A stretch of DNA of 64,000 nt from NCBI RefSeq assembly GCF_003611035.1, contig NZ_CP030033.1, positions 2,666,001 to 2,730,000 of the forward strand, given 5' to 3'. This document shows positions 1 to 8,746 of this stretch, piece after piece; within the stretch, counting starts at the first letter, position 1, and the number at the start of each line of letters is the position of its first letter. The notes beneath the pieces were generated by a model. That model had not been told where the DNA came from. It saw only the letters and a list, made by a program, of their open reading frames with translations, and did no database searches. The translations under genes and the position numbers were made by a program. This DNA comes from Cryobacterium soli. Lineage in GTDB: Bacteria > Actinomycetota > Actinomycetes > Actinomycetales > Microbacteriaceae.

Positions 1-363
1 GTCGGGGTAGAGCGTGGCCAGGCAGCTCCCCAGGCCCAACGCCGTTGCCGCCAGGATGACGGTCTGGGTCACTTTGCCGAGGTCGAACTCGGTGTCTTGA
101 AAGCCGTTGTCGGCCGAGAGCAGCACCAGTGCGCAGGGCGCCGACGCCAGGTGCTGGGCGTACGCGCCGCGGCGGCCGAGCTCCTCCAACGTGGGGCGGT
201 CGAAGACGGCAACAAATCGCCACGGCTGCCGGTTGCGAGCCGAACCGGTCCAGCGAGCTACCTCGACGATCTGCTCCACGAGCTCGGGTTCCACCGGGTG
301 ATCGGAAAACGATCGCACCGAGGCCTGGGCGGTCAGGGAGCGGAGCAGCGCCAAGGAGTCCAT
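1..363 (-). CDS. Nitroreductase family protein (partial, C-terminus outside window)
   Basis: The minus strand opens with an ATG at 363 and stays open to the window edge (121 codons). The translation begins MDSLALLRSLTAQASVRSF and contains the flavin-site pattern RSFSDHPVEPELVEQI followed by ARWTGSARNRQPWRF. These are the FMN-binding N-terminal motifs of NAD(P)H-dependent nitroreductases. Such enzymes reduce nitroaromatics or quinones in the cytoplasm; the substrate cannot be told from the sequence. A large perfect palindrome lies between this gene and the upstream alcohol dehydrogenase, so it is probably transcribed separately. The C-terminal half is missing. Confidence 0.85.
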   Translation of the reverse strand, partial: MDSLALLRSLTAQASVRSFSDHPVEPELVEQIVEVARWTGSARNRQPWRFVAVFDRPTLEELGRRGAYAQHLASAPCALVLLSADNGFQDTEFDLGKVTQTVILAATALGLGSCLATLYPD

Positions 364-415
364 GCTCCCAGCCTTCCATCCCGTGCGCCTAGCGGATGCG
401 CCCGATCGCACCAGA

Positions 416-453
416 ATGCCGAGCGGTCCCGGAATTCCGGGACCGCTCGGCAT
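416..453. terminator. 38-bp perfect palindrome, probable terminator of the alcohol dehydrogenase gene
   Basis: The 19 bases before the centre at 434/435 are exactly complementary to the 19 after it, with GGAATTCC in the middle. It starts 17 bp past the stop codon of the minus-strand alcohol dehydrogenase and precedes the nitroreductase start. There is no T tract, but U-less stem terminators are common in actinobacteria. A protein-binding site is the alternative. Confidence 0.6.
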
Positions 454-469
454 GAGGGGAAACGCGCCG

Positions 470-1645
470 TTAGGGCTTCAGCACGACCTTGATGCAGCCG
501 TCGTCCTTGGCGCTGAAGGTCTCGTACATCTCCGGCGCCCGGTCCAGCGGCACCTTGTGGGTGACGAGGTCTTCGACGCCGAGCGGGTCGGTGGGGTCCT
601 CCACAAGGGGGAGCAGGTCGTCGATCCAGCGCTGCACGTTGCACTGGCCCATCCGCAGCTGGATCTGCTTGTCGAACATGTTCATCAGCGGCATCGGGTC
701 GGCTACCCCCGAGTACACGCCGCTCACCGAGACGGTGCCGCCGCGGCGCACGAGGTCGAGCGCCATGTGCAGGGCGGCCAGGCGGTCGACGCCTACCGTG
801 GTGAACACCTTCTTGGCCACCTTGTCGGGCAGGAGTCCCGCGGCGTACTGGGTGAAGGCCGCACCGGGGTTGCCGTGCGCTTCCATGCCCACAGCGTCGA
901 CCACGGAGTCGGGGCCGCGGCCATCGGTTGCGTCGCGCAGGGTGGTGACGAGGTCGTCGGCCAGGTCGAAAACCTCCACGCCGTACCGCGCCGCCATCTC
1001 ACGGCGCTCCGGCACCGGGTCGATGCCGAGCACCCGGAAGCCCAGGTGACGGCCGATGCGGCTGGCGAACTGGCCGACCGGCCCGAGGCCGATCACGGCG
1101 AGAGTGCCGCCCGCCGGCACATCCGCGTACTGCACACCCTGCCAAGCGGTGGGCAGGATGTCGCTGAGGAAGAGGTAGCGCTCGTCCGGAAGGTCGGCAC
1201 CGACCTTGACCGCGTTGAAGTCCGCGAACGGCACCCGCAGCATCTCGGCCTGGCCGCCAGGAACCGAGCCGTAGAGCTCGCTGAAGCCGTAGAGGCTCGC
1301 GCCCGTGCCGGAGTCGCGGTTCTGGGTGGTCTCGCACTGGGTGGTGAGGCCCTGGTTGCACATGAAGCAGTCGCCGCAGGCGATCACGAAGGGGATGACG
1401 ACCCGGTCGCCCACGCTCAGCTTGCTGACATCGCTGCCGACCTGCTCCACGACACCCATGGTCTCGTGGCCGAGCACGTCATCCTGAGCCAGGAACGGTC
1501 CCATCACGTTGAACAGGTGCAGGTCTGAGCCACAGATGGCCGCCGACGTGACGCGGATGACCACATCCGTGGGCTTCTGGATGACGGGATCGGCGACGGT
1601 CTTGACCTCGACCTTTTTGGTGTTCTGCCAGGTGAGTGCTTTCAC
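470..1645 (-). CDS. Zinc-dependent alcohol dehydrogenase (MDR family)
   Basis: 391 aa. Medium-chain zinc dehydrogenase. The N-terminal catalytic domain carries the zinc motif CGSDLHLF (about residue 38) and GHETMGVV (about 59-66). The structural-zinc cysteines follow in CGDCFMCNQGLTTQC (about 90-104). The Rossmann domain has GLGPVGQFA near residue 180. It resembles the glutathione-independent formaldehyde dehydrogenase or threonine-dehydrogenase-like branch, oxidising an alcohol or aldehyde adduct with NAD(P). It starts at the ATG at 1645 and appears monocistronic. The physiological substrate is not visible. Confidence 0.9.
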   Translation of the reverse strand: MKALTWQNTKKVEVKTVADPVIQKPTDVVIRVTSAAICGSDLHLFNVMGPFLAQDDVLGHETMGVVEQVGSDVSKLSVGDRVVIPFVIACGDCFMCNQGLTTQCETTQNRDSGTGASLYGFSELYGSVPGGQAEMLRVPFADFNAVKVGADLPDERYLFLSDILPTAWQGVQYADVPAGGTLAVIGLGPVGQFASRIGRHLGFRVLGIDPVPERREMAARYGVEVFDLADDLVTTLRDATDGRGPDSVVDAVGMEAHGNPGAAFTQYAAGLLPDKVAKKVFTTVGVDRLAALHMALDLVRRGGTVSVSGVYSGVADPMPLMNMFDKQIQLRMGQCNVQRWIDDLLPLVEDPTDPLGVEDLVTHKVPLDRAPEMYETFSAKDDGCIKVVLKP

Positions 1646-1822
1646 GGGGTCCTCTTCTTGGTGCGTTCGGGCCGGATTGTCAGACGTGCCCGGATGGGGC
1701 GAATCTGACCAGCCTTATGCAGCAGAAGATGGATTTCAAGCAACCTGGACGTATCTCCAGGCTTGCGTCGGAGGCGTGACGAATCCCGGATTTCTCCGTC
1801 TCACCAGCGCCGCAGCGTCGTT

Positions 1823-3115
1823 CTAGAAGTGCGTCAGGCAGTGCGCCGGGCGCTCCACCGCGAAGAGCCTGGCGGCCAGGAACGCCGCGCCCTCGGTGTG
1901 CTCATGCACCCGGCCGGCCGCCGCCAGCGAGACCGGGTTCACCGCACCCAGGTAGATGGACGAGAGCGCGGCGATGTCCAGCTCGAGGTCGGCCGCAGTA
2001 TCGGATGCGCTCACCCGCGCGGCTCCGTCGCGCACGTCGACCGAGAACGTGCCCGCGGTGAGCCCCAGGCCGTCGCCGACCCGGAGCACCAGCGTGCCGT
2101 CGGCGGCGAAGGCGCGCGCCTCCAACGCCTGGCGCACATCGAGGATGCGCAACCAGAGCAGGTCTCGAGGGTTGGCCGCGGCGACGCAGCGCGGGTCGGT
2201 CAGGGCCCAGGTGAGCGGGTTGTCCACCGGCGCCTCGTTCCAGGTGATGCGCTCCACAAGGTCGATGGCCGCCAGGTACTGCCAGAGCTCCAGGTAGGCG
2301 GCCGGGGTCGCAGCCACCAGGTCAACGATCTCCATGGTTGCGGGCGTCTTGTCCCAGCCGCCGAATCGGTAGGACACGTAGCCGTCGACTGTGCCGTCGA
2401 GCGCAGAGTGCAGCGCCGCCTTGACCTTGGCGTCGGGGCCGCCCTCGCGGCTCGACGCCCCGGCGGCCAGCTGACGGTAGAACTCCTGCCGACCGATGGA
2501 CCCCGGCTGTTCGTTGTGCAGCCGGGCGAAGACCTGCGGGGCCAGCTCGAGAAGCACTGTGGGGTCGGCGACCTCCACGGTTCCCACCGGAGTGTGGTTG
2601 AGCTGGAACTTCGCGGAGGTGTCGACCGTGATGCTCTGCTCCGCGGTGGCCACGCCGAAGCCGAATCGACCGTAGATCGAGGCTTCCGACGCGGTGAGTG
2701 CGGCGATCGCGATGCCGTTGCCCTTGGCCAGGGTGAGGTCCTCGGTCATCATGCGGCGGAGGAGCCCGCGACGCCGGTGCGACGTGCGCACCGTCACGCC
2801 GGTGATCAGATGCGCATCCAGCAGTCTGCCGAAGCCGATGTTGAGAGTGCTCGGCTGGGACCCGAACGTGGCCACCGGCACCTCGCTGCCCAGCGAATAC
2901 GGGGCCGGCTGCCCGGTTTGGTAGGCCCCCGTGTAGACGGCGCCGTCCACACGGCTCCTGGCGATGGACTCCTGAACGCGCTCGTCGGTGCTGCGTTCCT
3001 CATGGAACCCGAACGACACCGCGCTATCCCAGGCTGTCGCTGCGGGGTATCCGGGCTCGCCGGGTGCTGCCGGCTCAAACCGACGGATCTCGTACTCTGC
3101 GTTCATCGGGGACAT
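1823..3115 (-). CDS. Eis-like GNAT N-acetyltransferase
   Basis: 430 aa, the usual length of the Eis family. It has an N-terminal GNAT domain with acetyl-CoA motif VRTSHRRRGLLRRMM (about 109-123), then IYGRFGFG with the conserved tyrosine, a second GNAT-like region and a C-terminal sterol-carrier-like domain. The chain ends in HCLTHF; the terminal Phe carboxylate is a conserved catalytic feature of Eis proteins. Known members acetylate amines of aminoglycosides or proteins; the substrate here is unknown. An in-frame ATG at 3106 (residue 4) is an equally possible start because neither has a strong ribosome-binding site. Single gene; its stop lies 177 bp from the dehydrogenase start. Confidence 0.88.
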   Translation of the reverse strand: MSPMNAEYEIRRFEPAAPGEPGYPAATAWDSAVSFGFHEERSTDERVQESIARSRVDGAVYTGAYQTGQPAPYSLGSEVPVATFGSQPSTLNIGFGRLLDAHLITGVTVRTSHRRRGLLRRMMTEDLTLAKGNGIAIAALTASEASIYGRFGFGVATAEQSITVDTSAKFQLNHTPVGTVEVADPTVLLELAPQVFARLHNEQPGSIGRQEFYRQLAAGASSREGGPDAKVKAALHSALDGTVDGYVSYRFGGWDKTPATMEIVDLVAATPAAYLELWQYLAAIDLVERITWNEAPVDNPLTWALTDPRCVAAANPRDLLWLRILDVRQALEARAFAADGTLVLRVGDGLGLTAGTFSVDVRDGAARVSASDTAADLELDIAALSSIYLGAVNPVSLAAAGRVHEHTEGAAFLAARLFAVERPAHCLTHF

Positions 3116-3183
3116 GCATCCGAGTGTACGGAACCCCGTCTCGTCAGGCCCAGGAGGCCCCGCCGTGTTCGCGAGAAGGCGGG

Positions 3184-4410
3184 TCAGCTGTTCAGAGCGG
3201 CCGTCGGCGGGGTTCGGGCGGCGCGAATGGCCGGGTAGAGCCCCGCGACGGCACCGACCACGAGAGTGGATGCGGCACCGACGATCAGTACCAGCGGCGG
3301 CACGACCGGTGGCCAGCCGCTCGCGAGGGCGACACCCCAGGTCACGAGGTACCCGATTCCGGCGCCGGCGACCCCGCCCAGCGCGGAGAGCACGAGGGCC
3401 TCGGTGAGGAACTGCAGCCTGATATGGCGGCGGGTGGCGCCGAGGGCGCGCCGGAGGCCGATCTCACGTCGTCGTTCGATGACCGAGATGACCATGGTGT
3501 TGGCCACACCGATGGCGCCCACGAGAAGGGCAATCGACCCGATGCCGACAAGCATGCCGGTGAAGCTCTCATCGACGGCGTTGATGGCGGCCAGGGCATC
3601 CGAGGGGCGTGACACCGCCACGGCCGCAGGGGCGGCCGGTTGCACCGCGGGGCCGATGAGCGGGCGCACCTGCTCGACGGCGGAGTCGTCCACCCGTTGG
3701 TAGAGCTTCGTCGGGTTGCCCGTAAACGCGTACTCGACGGTGGCGACCGGTACACCGATGAGGGCTGCGACATCCAGTTCGGGCGCGAGCGGAACGGGGC
3801 CGAGGATGCCCACGACGGTGGTGTTCCGCCCGCCGAGCCACACGAGAGTGCCGGGTTCGGTGACGCCGAGGCGCATGGCCGCGGTGGCGCCCAGCACTGT
3901 GGTGGGGAACACGGCGGTGGTGCGATTCAACCAGCTCCCCGCCCGCACGCTGCCGGCGACGGTGTCGAGCAGATTCAGCTCTGCGGCGGTGACCGTGAGC
4001 CCGCCGGTGCGGTCGGGATCGCTGTACGAGCTGCGGTACACGTGCACGTTCGGGAGATCGGCGATAGCGGAGGTGTCCTCGATCCCGGGCAGACGGGCGA
4101 GGCGGTCGGTTGCGTTCACCGGCAGCGGGATCGGGTCGCCCGACGTGGGAGGGGCGACGGTGGCGGTCAACAGGTTGGTGCCGAGGGCCGCGAGCCGGGC
4201 GTTCAGGCCGGCCTGGCTGGAGGCGGAGATGCCGAGAACGGCCACCATGGCGGCGACACCGATGGCGATCCCCAACGCCGAGAGGATGGCGCGTGCCGGC
4301 TTGGCGCGCAGCCCTGACGAGCCGAGGGCGAGCAGGTCGGCCGGGCGCAGCCGGGAGGGGGTGGAAGCAGACGGTTGGTGGGTGGACCGGCGAAGGCGTG
4401 ACGCGCTCAT
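3184..4410 (-). CDS. ABC transporter permease, MacB/FtsX type
   Basis: 408 aa. One N-terminal transmembrane segment (about 41-63), a large extracytoplasmic MacB-type domain, then three C-terminal transmembrane segments of the FtsX domain. The coupling motif [17 protein letters not shown] lies between the second and third segments. This is the membrane subunit of an exporter that works by mechanotransmission rather than by forming a channel. The start overlaps the ATPase stop by 4 bp. It is the last gene of the four-gene operon 6708-3184. Substrate unknown. Confidence 0.9.
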   Translation of the reverse strand: MSASRLRRSTHQPSASTPSRLRPADLLALGSSGLRAKPARAILSALGIAIGVAAMVAVLGISASSQAGLNARLAALGTNLLTATVAPPTSGDPIPLPVNATDRLARLPGIEDTSAIADLPNVHVYRSSYSDPDRTGGLTVTAAELNLLDTVAGSVRAGSWLNRTTAVFPTTVLGATAAMRLGVTEPGTLVWLGGRNTTVVGILGPVPLAPELDVAALIGVPVATVEYAFTGNPTKLYQRVDDSAVEQVRPLIGPAVQPAAPAAVAVSRPSDALAAINAVDESFTGMLVGIGSIALLVGAIGVANTMVISVIERRREIGLRRALGATRRHIRLQFLTEALVLSALGGVAGAGIGYLVTWGVALASGWPPVVPPLVLIVGAASTLVVGAVAGLYPAIRAARTPPTAALNS

Positions 4411-5096
4411 AGGAGGGCTCCAGAACTGGAATCGGAGAGGACGACGCCATCGCGGATCGCCACGCGACGAGGCAGGCGGGCAGCGAGACCCACGTCATGG
4501 GTGATCACGACGATGCTGGTGCCCATGCTGTGTAGGGAGTGCAGGAGCTCCACGATGCTCTCGCCGGAACCGGAGTCGAGGTTGCCGGTGGGCTCGTCGG
4601 CCAGCAGGAGCGGCGGATCGCCGATCACCGCTCGGGCGATCGCCACGCGTTGTCGTTCACCGCCGGACAGCTGGTGCGGCAGATGGGTGAGCCGGTGGCT
4701 CAATCCCACCCGTTCGAGCGCGGTGCGGGCGCGCTCGCGGCGTTCGCCACGAGGGGTGCCGGTATAGAGGAGGCCATCGGCGACGTTCTCCAGAGCGGTG
4801 ACGCCGTCGCGCAGATGGAACTGCTGGAAGACGAATCCGATGCGGCTTGAGCGCAGCGCGGAGAGCTCGGCGTCGGAGAGAGTACCGGTGTCCAGGCCAC
4901 CGATGCGGATGCTGCCCGCGGTGGGCCGGTCAAGAGTGCCGATGAGGTTGAGAAGCGTCGACTTGCCCGACCCGCTGGCCCCGACAATGGCGACGAACTC
5001 ACCCTCCTCAATGGTCAGGCTCACGCCCGCGAGCGCCGTGACGGGCGGCGACCCGTAGCTGCGAACCACATCCGTGAGCTCGATCAGCGCCGTCAT
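4407..5096 (-). CDS. ABC transporter ATP-binding protein, MacB/LolD type
   Basis: 229 aa, the standard length for LolD/MacB-type ATPases. Walker A is GASGSGKST (about 36-44), the Q-loop lies in GFVFQQFHL, the signature is LSGGERQR, and Walker B is [13 protein letters not shown], followed by the H-loop in VVITHD. It powers the FtsX-type permease encoded immediately downstream. Its start overlaps the adaptor gene stop by 4 bp, so translation is probably coupled. Confidence 0.93.
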   Translation of the reverse strand: MTALIELTDVVRSYGSPPVTALAGVSLTIEEGEFVAIVGASGSGKSTLLNLIGTLDRPTAGSIRIGGLDTGTLSDAELSALRSSRIGFVFQQFHLRDGVTALENVADGLLYTGTPRGERRERARTALERVGLSHRLTHLPHQLSGGERQRVAIARAVIGDPPLLLADEPTGNLDSGSGESIVELLHSLHSMGTSIVVITHDVGLAARLPRRVAIRDGVVLSDSSSGALL

Positions 5097-6220
5097 CGCG
5101 CGGGCACCACGACGGACAGCCCGGCGACGATCTTCGGGCCGGAGATTTCCACCAGTCCCGATGCGAACGCACCCACCGTGACGGGGATGAGTGTGCGTTC
5201 GGCTTCGGGCTTCTTGCGGGGCACCTCGACGGCGAACTCGGTGTCGCTGATCGGAACGAGCGCATCCACTGGGACGGTGAGCACATCGTCTCTCACCGCG
5301 CCGGCAAAGCTCACGGTGACACCGGATAGGGCCAGGTCGGCCACCGCGGCCTGATCGGCCACCGTGATGCGTACGGGCACGACGATGCTGCTGCTGCCCG
5401 AGCCGTCGGCATCCGGCTTGTTCACCGGCGCGGCGACGGACTCGATGATGCCGTCGGCGCTCACCCCGGTCGGCAGGGCCACGGTGACGGCGCCGCCGAC
5501 AGCGGCAACCTGCCGGTCGGATGACTTGACGCTGACTTCAACGACCAGTTGCCGGCTAGTGGCCCGGTACAGCGAGGAGCCGGCGTCCACCTGGGCGCCG
5601 ACGCGGCTCTCGACGGTGTCGACGCGCAGTTCCTGGTCCGAGATCAGAATCATGGACCTCTCGAGCGTGCCGGTGCGCTCCACGCCGAGGGACTTCTGCC
5701 ACGCGCGGAGGGCGACGGTGGTGTCCCAGGTGAAACGGTTGTCCGGTTCGCCGCTGAAGACACCCAGTGCGCGGAGGTTCTGCTCCAGCTGGCGCACGTC
5801 CTCCCCGTCGGTCATGTCCGAGGAGAAGTCGCGCCAGGCCGGCACGGTTCCGGACAGCATGATGACCGGGCGGGTATCCACGCGGTAGGCAACCGAACCG
5901 GTGCCGAGAGTCGTACCCGGGGCGGGCAGTTCCGTGACCACCCCGGCCAGGCCGGAGGTGATCGGCACGGTGCTTGCGTACTGCACAGTGCCGGCGACCT
6001 TGGTCTCGGATGCCACGCTGCCGGCGGTGACCTCGGCCGTGGACACGGCGAGGGGCGGTGGAGATTGGTCCTCCTCGCCGGGAGCCCAGACGGCGAATCC
6101 AGAGACAAGGGCGGCGAGAGCGACGCCGGCGGTCGCGATTCCCCAGCGGCGCTTGCCGCGGCGAGCCGTCAGCGGTGCGTTGGGCACGGGAGCGGCGTTC
6201 TCAGCGGAGATGTCGTTCAC
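5093..6220 (-). CDS. Efflux adaptor (HlyD/MacA-like) with peptidoglycan-binding domain
   Basis: 375 aa. The start is the GTG at 6220, which overlaps the lipoprotein stop (GTGA); longer in-frame reading upstream would lie inside that gene. There is one N-terminal transmembrane helix (GIATAGVALAALVSGFAVWA). A lipoyl/beta-barrel adaptor fold contains an inserted peptidoglycan-binding_1 module (VRQLEQNLRALGVFSGEPD to LRAWQKSLGVERTGTLE). In Gram-positive bacteria such adaptors link a MacB-type ABC exporter to the wall rather than to an outer-membrane channel. Second gene of the operon. Confidence 0.85.
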   Translation of the reverse strand: MNDISAENAAPVPNAPLTARRGKRRWGIATAGVALAALVSGFAVWAPGEEDQSPPPLAVSTAEVTAGSVASETKVAGTVQYASTVPITSGLAGVVTELPAPGTTLGTGSVAYRVDTRPVIMLSGTVPAWRDFSSDMTDGEDVRQLEQNLRALGVFSGEPDNRFTWDTTVALRAWQKSLGVERTGTLERSMILISDQELRVDTVESRVGAQVDAGSSLYRATSRQLVVEVSVKSSDRQVAAVGGAVTVALPTGVSADGIIESVAAPVNKPDADGSGSSSIVVPVRITVADQAAVADLALSGVTVSFAGAVRDDVLTVPVDALVPISDTEFAVEVPRKKPEAERTLIPVTVGAFASGLVEISGPKIVAGLSVVVPAR

Positions 6221-6708
6221 AGGGTCAGATCCGTGCAGGCCGCCACGACCTCGTCCGAGGCGTCGTTGGGGATCACGAAGGCCTGGCCGCTCGTGGGCTC
6301 GCTGACGCCGAAACCGGCCTGCCGGAAGCAGTCCGCCCACTTGAGCTGAAGAGTGAGGGTCTCGGCGTCGCTCATCGACGATGCGGCGGTGGGCGGATCG
6401 CCGATCTCACGCATGCACGTGGAGGCGGCCTCGTTGATCTCGGGGCTGCTCTCCTGGATTCCCTGACCGGGCTGCGGATCCTTGACATCCAGCCCCTTGT
6501 CGCGCAGGCACTGCGCGAGCTTGAGGTCGTAGGCGTCACGCGCCGCCTGGAACGCCGCGTCGCTGACCGATGCGCCGTCACCGCCGGATGCACTGGTGGG
6601 ACTGCTGGTTTCTGCCGGCGCAGCGCATCCCGCGAGGATGACCAGAATCGCTGCCGTGGCCGTGAAGCCGGCCAGGGTGCGGGACAGAGGGGTGGAGAGC
6701 AGGTTCAT
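6217..6708 (-). CDS. Lipoprotein with duplicated Cys-Arg motif, exporter-associated
   Basis: 163 aa. The signal peptide ends in lipobox LAGC, with the lipidated Cys at about residue 28. A low-complexity Ser/Thr linker follows. The mature part has two similar segments, LAQCLRDKGLDV and WADCFRQAGFGV, plus CMREIGDPP, giving a pattern of cysteines each followed by a basic residue. Similar Cys-Met-Arg lipoproteins are often linked to MacB-type exporters in actinobacteria, so it may be a surface sensor or substrate-binding partner; that role is inferred. It has a good RBS (AAGGA) and is the first gene of the operon. Confidence 0.75.
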   Translation of the reverse strand: MNLLSTPLSRTLAGFTATAAILVILAGCAAPAETSSPTSASGGDGASVSDAAFQAARDAYDLKLAQCLRDKGLDVKDPQPGQGIQESSPEINEAASTCMREIGDPPTAASSMSDAETLTLQLKWADCFRQAGFGVSEPTSGQAFVIPNDASDEVVAACTDLTL

Positions 6709-6720
6709 GGGGGTGTCCTT

Positions 6721-6746
6721 CTGTTGAGAAGTGCTGTTGAGAAGTG
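6721..6746. repeat. Tandem 13-bp direct repeat upstream of the exporter operon
   Basis: CTGTTGAGAAGTG occurs twice head to tail (6721-6733, 6734-6746), 13 to 38 bp upstream of the lipoprotein start. Directly repeated half-sites are typical of OmpR-class response-regulator binding. The remaining gap to 7067 holds no gene; it must carry the divergent promoters of the exporter operon and the secreted protein. Confidence 0.5.
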
Positions 6747-7067
6747 GCGTTCACAACGCCGGTACACACCAGCCAACCGATGCCGCTGTTGCGACACCGT
6801 AAGGGGTTCTTAAGACGGTCCCGATATGTCTCTCACGGTGTCTCCCGCCGGCCTCCCGCCTCCCTCCCGCCGGCAGGCCTACCCCGGTTCGCGAGGGGGA
6901 GGGTAGCGGCTGAGGCGTCACCTGGCGGTACTCGTGAGTCGGTCGACTAACAGCTGGCCGATCTTCTGGCGTGAGCGCCGCCGAGGTAGAAGAGTCACTC
7001 CCGTTCCCGGGAAGCGATGAACCAGTTCCGGGGAGCGATACGCACATCGAATTGGTTAGGACACGTC

Positions 7068-7799
7068 ATGCACACCGACACGAACACGATGACACCGACG
7101 CACTCCCCGGCACGCTCATCGACGCACACCCCGTCGCACACCCCGACGAAGGGGCGCCGCCGCCTCGCCGCCGCCGCGGGCATCGCCGGCCTGGTGTTGG
7201 CCGGCGCCCTGGTTCCCGCCACCGCGGCCTCGGCCGACGACCGATTCGGCCCCGACAACCTCAACCGCGTCTGCAACGGCGACGCCGGCATGTACACGAG
7301 CGGGATCACCGGCGACTGCACCTTCGAGGTGCAGAGCGAATCCGGAGAGCGCGTCGAGTGGCTGCGCTACGGCGAACCGGTCAGCAACTGCAACGCCGGC
7401 ACCACCACCGCGATCAGCTCACAGGTCGGCGATGTGCGTTCCTTCGCCGAGACATGGAAGTCCGGCGGGGGCGTGAGCCTGGAGATCAAGAACGTGCTCA
7501 CCATCGAGGGCGGCGCTGAGTATTCGCAGACTCGCACCACCACCAGCGAACGCCGCGATACGGTGACCGCCAATCCGGGCCGGAAGACCGCCGTCACGCT
7601 CGGGACCGGGTTCGCCGAGCAGACCGGACGCATCCGGGTGGATGTCGACATGTGGGACAACGGGGCGCGCTGGGGACCGCGCTGGACCGGCACCAAGGCG
7701 TACTACATCGATGACGTGCACCGCACGGTGCCCACCGGTTACACCGAGAAGGGTCAGGACGAGGTCGGCTGCGACAGCGACTTCCGGGTTCCCGCCTGA
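7068..7799 (+). CDS. Secreted protein of unknown function, beta-rich, possibly aerolysin/ETX-like
   Basis: 243 aa. The ATG at 7068 is chosen because AGGA lies six bases upstream; an earlier in-frame ATG at 7017 has no such site. A Thr/Pro/His-rich start is followed by twin basic residues, a hydrophobic segment (LAAAAGIAGLVLAGAL) and an AXA cleavage site (ATAASA). The mature region has three cysteines and a long stretch of alternating Ser/Thr and charged residues (about 135-200) resembling the amphipathic strands of aerolysin/ETX-MTX2 beta pore-formers. The fold is a guess from the pattern. It converges on, and overlaps by 46 bp, the LuxR-type gene. Confidence 0.65.
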   Translation: MHTDTNTMTPTHSPARSSTHTPSHTPTKGRRRLAAAAGIAGLVLAGALVPATAASADDRFGPDNLNRVCNGDAGMYTSGITGDCTFEVQSESGERVEWLRYGEPVSNCNAGTTTAISSQVGDVRSFAETWKSGGGVSLEIKNVLTIEGGAEYSQTRTTTSERRDTVTANPGRKTAVTLGTGFAEQTGRIRVDVDMWDNGARWGPRWTGTKAYYIDDVHRTVPTGYTEKGQDEVGCDSDFRVPA

Positions 7800-8644
7800 T
7801 CTGACGCAGGCAGAGCCCGGGGTGCTCGTGGCGCGGATCGCGCTATGAGCACCCCTTTCACGAACGCCACCGCCACCAGCGCCGTGCGGTTGGGCGTCTT
7901 CCAGGCCCGCATGATGCGGGACAGGTGCCAGCCCACGGCCTGGCGGCTGTAGCTGGTGGCCCGGGCGATGTGGTCGTTGGAGTGCCCGTAGGCGGCGAGG
8001 GTCAGCATCCGCGCTTCGGCGTCGCTGAGGTCAGGGTCGGCGGCGACGAGTTCGATCGAACCGCCGTCGAGAGCCGTGACGGATGTGCGCGGCGGGCCGG
8101 TGACGGATGCCGCCGTTGCCGATGCCGATGCCGATGCCGATGCCGGTGCTGCCTCTTGCGCCGGCTCGGGCGCGAGGTGTCCCTTGGCCGCGCGCGCGTC
8201 GCTCCACGCCTCCACCCAGCAGCTGCCCAGTTCGTGGGCCACGCGGGTGGCCCTGGCCATGGCGAGCACGGTCTGGCGGGGGTCGGCCGGCGCGGTCTCG
8301 TGCATGAAGGCGGCGAACACGCGCAGCGCCGGCAACGCCCCGCGGAGGATCACCGACAGCTGCACATCCGTATCGCTGGCCGACCCCGCCGCCACCGCCC
8401 GCAGGGCGCGAAGGCACTCGGCCGGAAGCGGCTCACCGGACTCGACGGCGTGCAGCGCCGCGGGCAGCACCAGCGGCACGATCTCTGCGTAACACCGCTG
8501 CAGCCAGGCCTGCCCGTCGTCTCGCACGTCACTGAACGACGGGTTCTGCAGCAACCGGGCGAAGTCGTCGACTCGCTTGGGAAGGCCGAGACCGAGGTGT
8601 TCAGGCGCGGCAGCGACGGCCGAAGCGCTCGTTCTGGTGGTCAT
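7754..8644 (-). CDS. LuxR-type HTH transcriptional regulator
   Basis: 296 aa from the ATG at 8644, which has GGAGG seven bases upstream. The N-terminal 200 residues match no sensor domain I recognise and include an Ala-Ser dipeptide run. The C-terminus carries a LuxR/GerE HTH: LSDAEARMLTLAAYGHSNDHIA, then the recognition helix around YSRQAVGWHLSRIM. The tail beyond the HTH overlaps the 3' end of the convergent secreted-protein gene, so transcription of the two could interfere. Confidence 0.75.
   Translation of the reverse strand: MTTRTSASAVAAAPEHLGLGLPKRVDDFARLLQNPSFSDVRDDGQAWLQRCYAEIVPLVLPAALHAVESGEPLPAECLRALRAVAAGSASDTDVQLSVILRGALPALRVFAAFMHETAPADPRQTVLAMARATRVAHELGSCWVEAWSDARAAKGHLAPEPAQEAAPASASASASATAASVTGPPRTSVTALDGGSIELVAADPDLSDAEARMLTLAAYGHSNDHIARATSYSRQAVGWHLSRIMRAWKTPNRTALVAVAFVKGVLIARSAPRAPRALPASDQAGTRKSLSQPTSS
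8118..8145. repeat. Hexanucleotide microsatellite (GCCGAT)4+ in a coding region
   Basis: Four and a half head-to-tail GCCGAT units lie inside the LuxR-type gene and encode alternating Ala-Ser on the minus strand. The unit is a multiple of three, so slippage would change linker length but not frame. Confidence 0.85.
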
Positions 8645-8746
8645 CGTGTGTCCTCCCGACGGCAGGAACCGCACATCTGCCGTGTAGTGAACCCTAGGCC
8701 ACCGCCGTGAACGCTCCGGCGGGAGGGGTCGGGGATGTGGGGAGAG

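Noticed and set aside
1763..3238. 491-codon open frame on the plus strand
   Set aside because: Antisense shadow of the Eis-like acetyltransferase; Arg/Gly/Val-rich with no recognisable domain.
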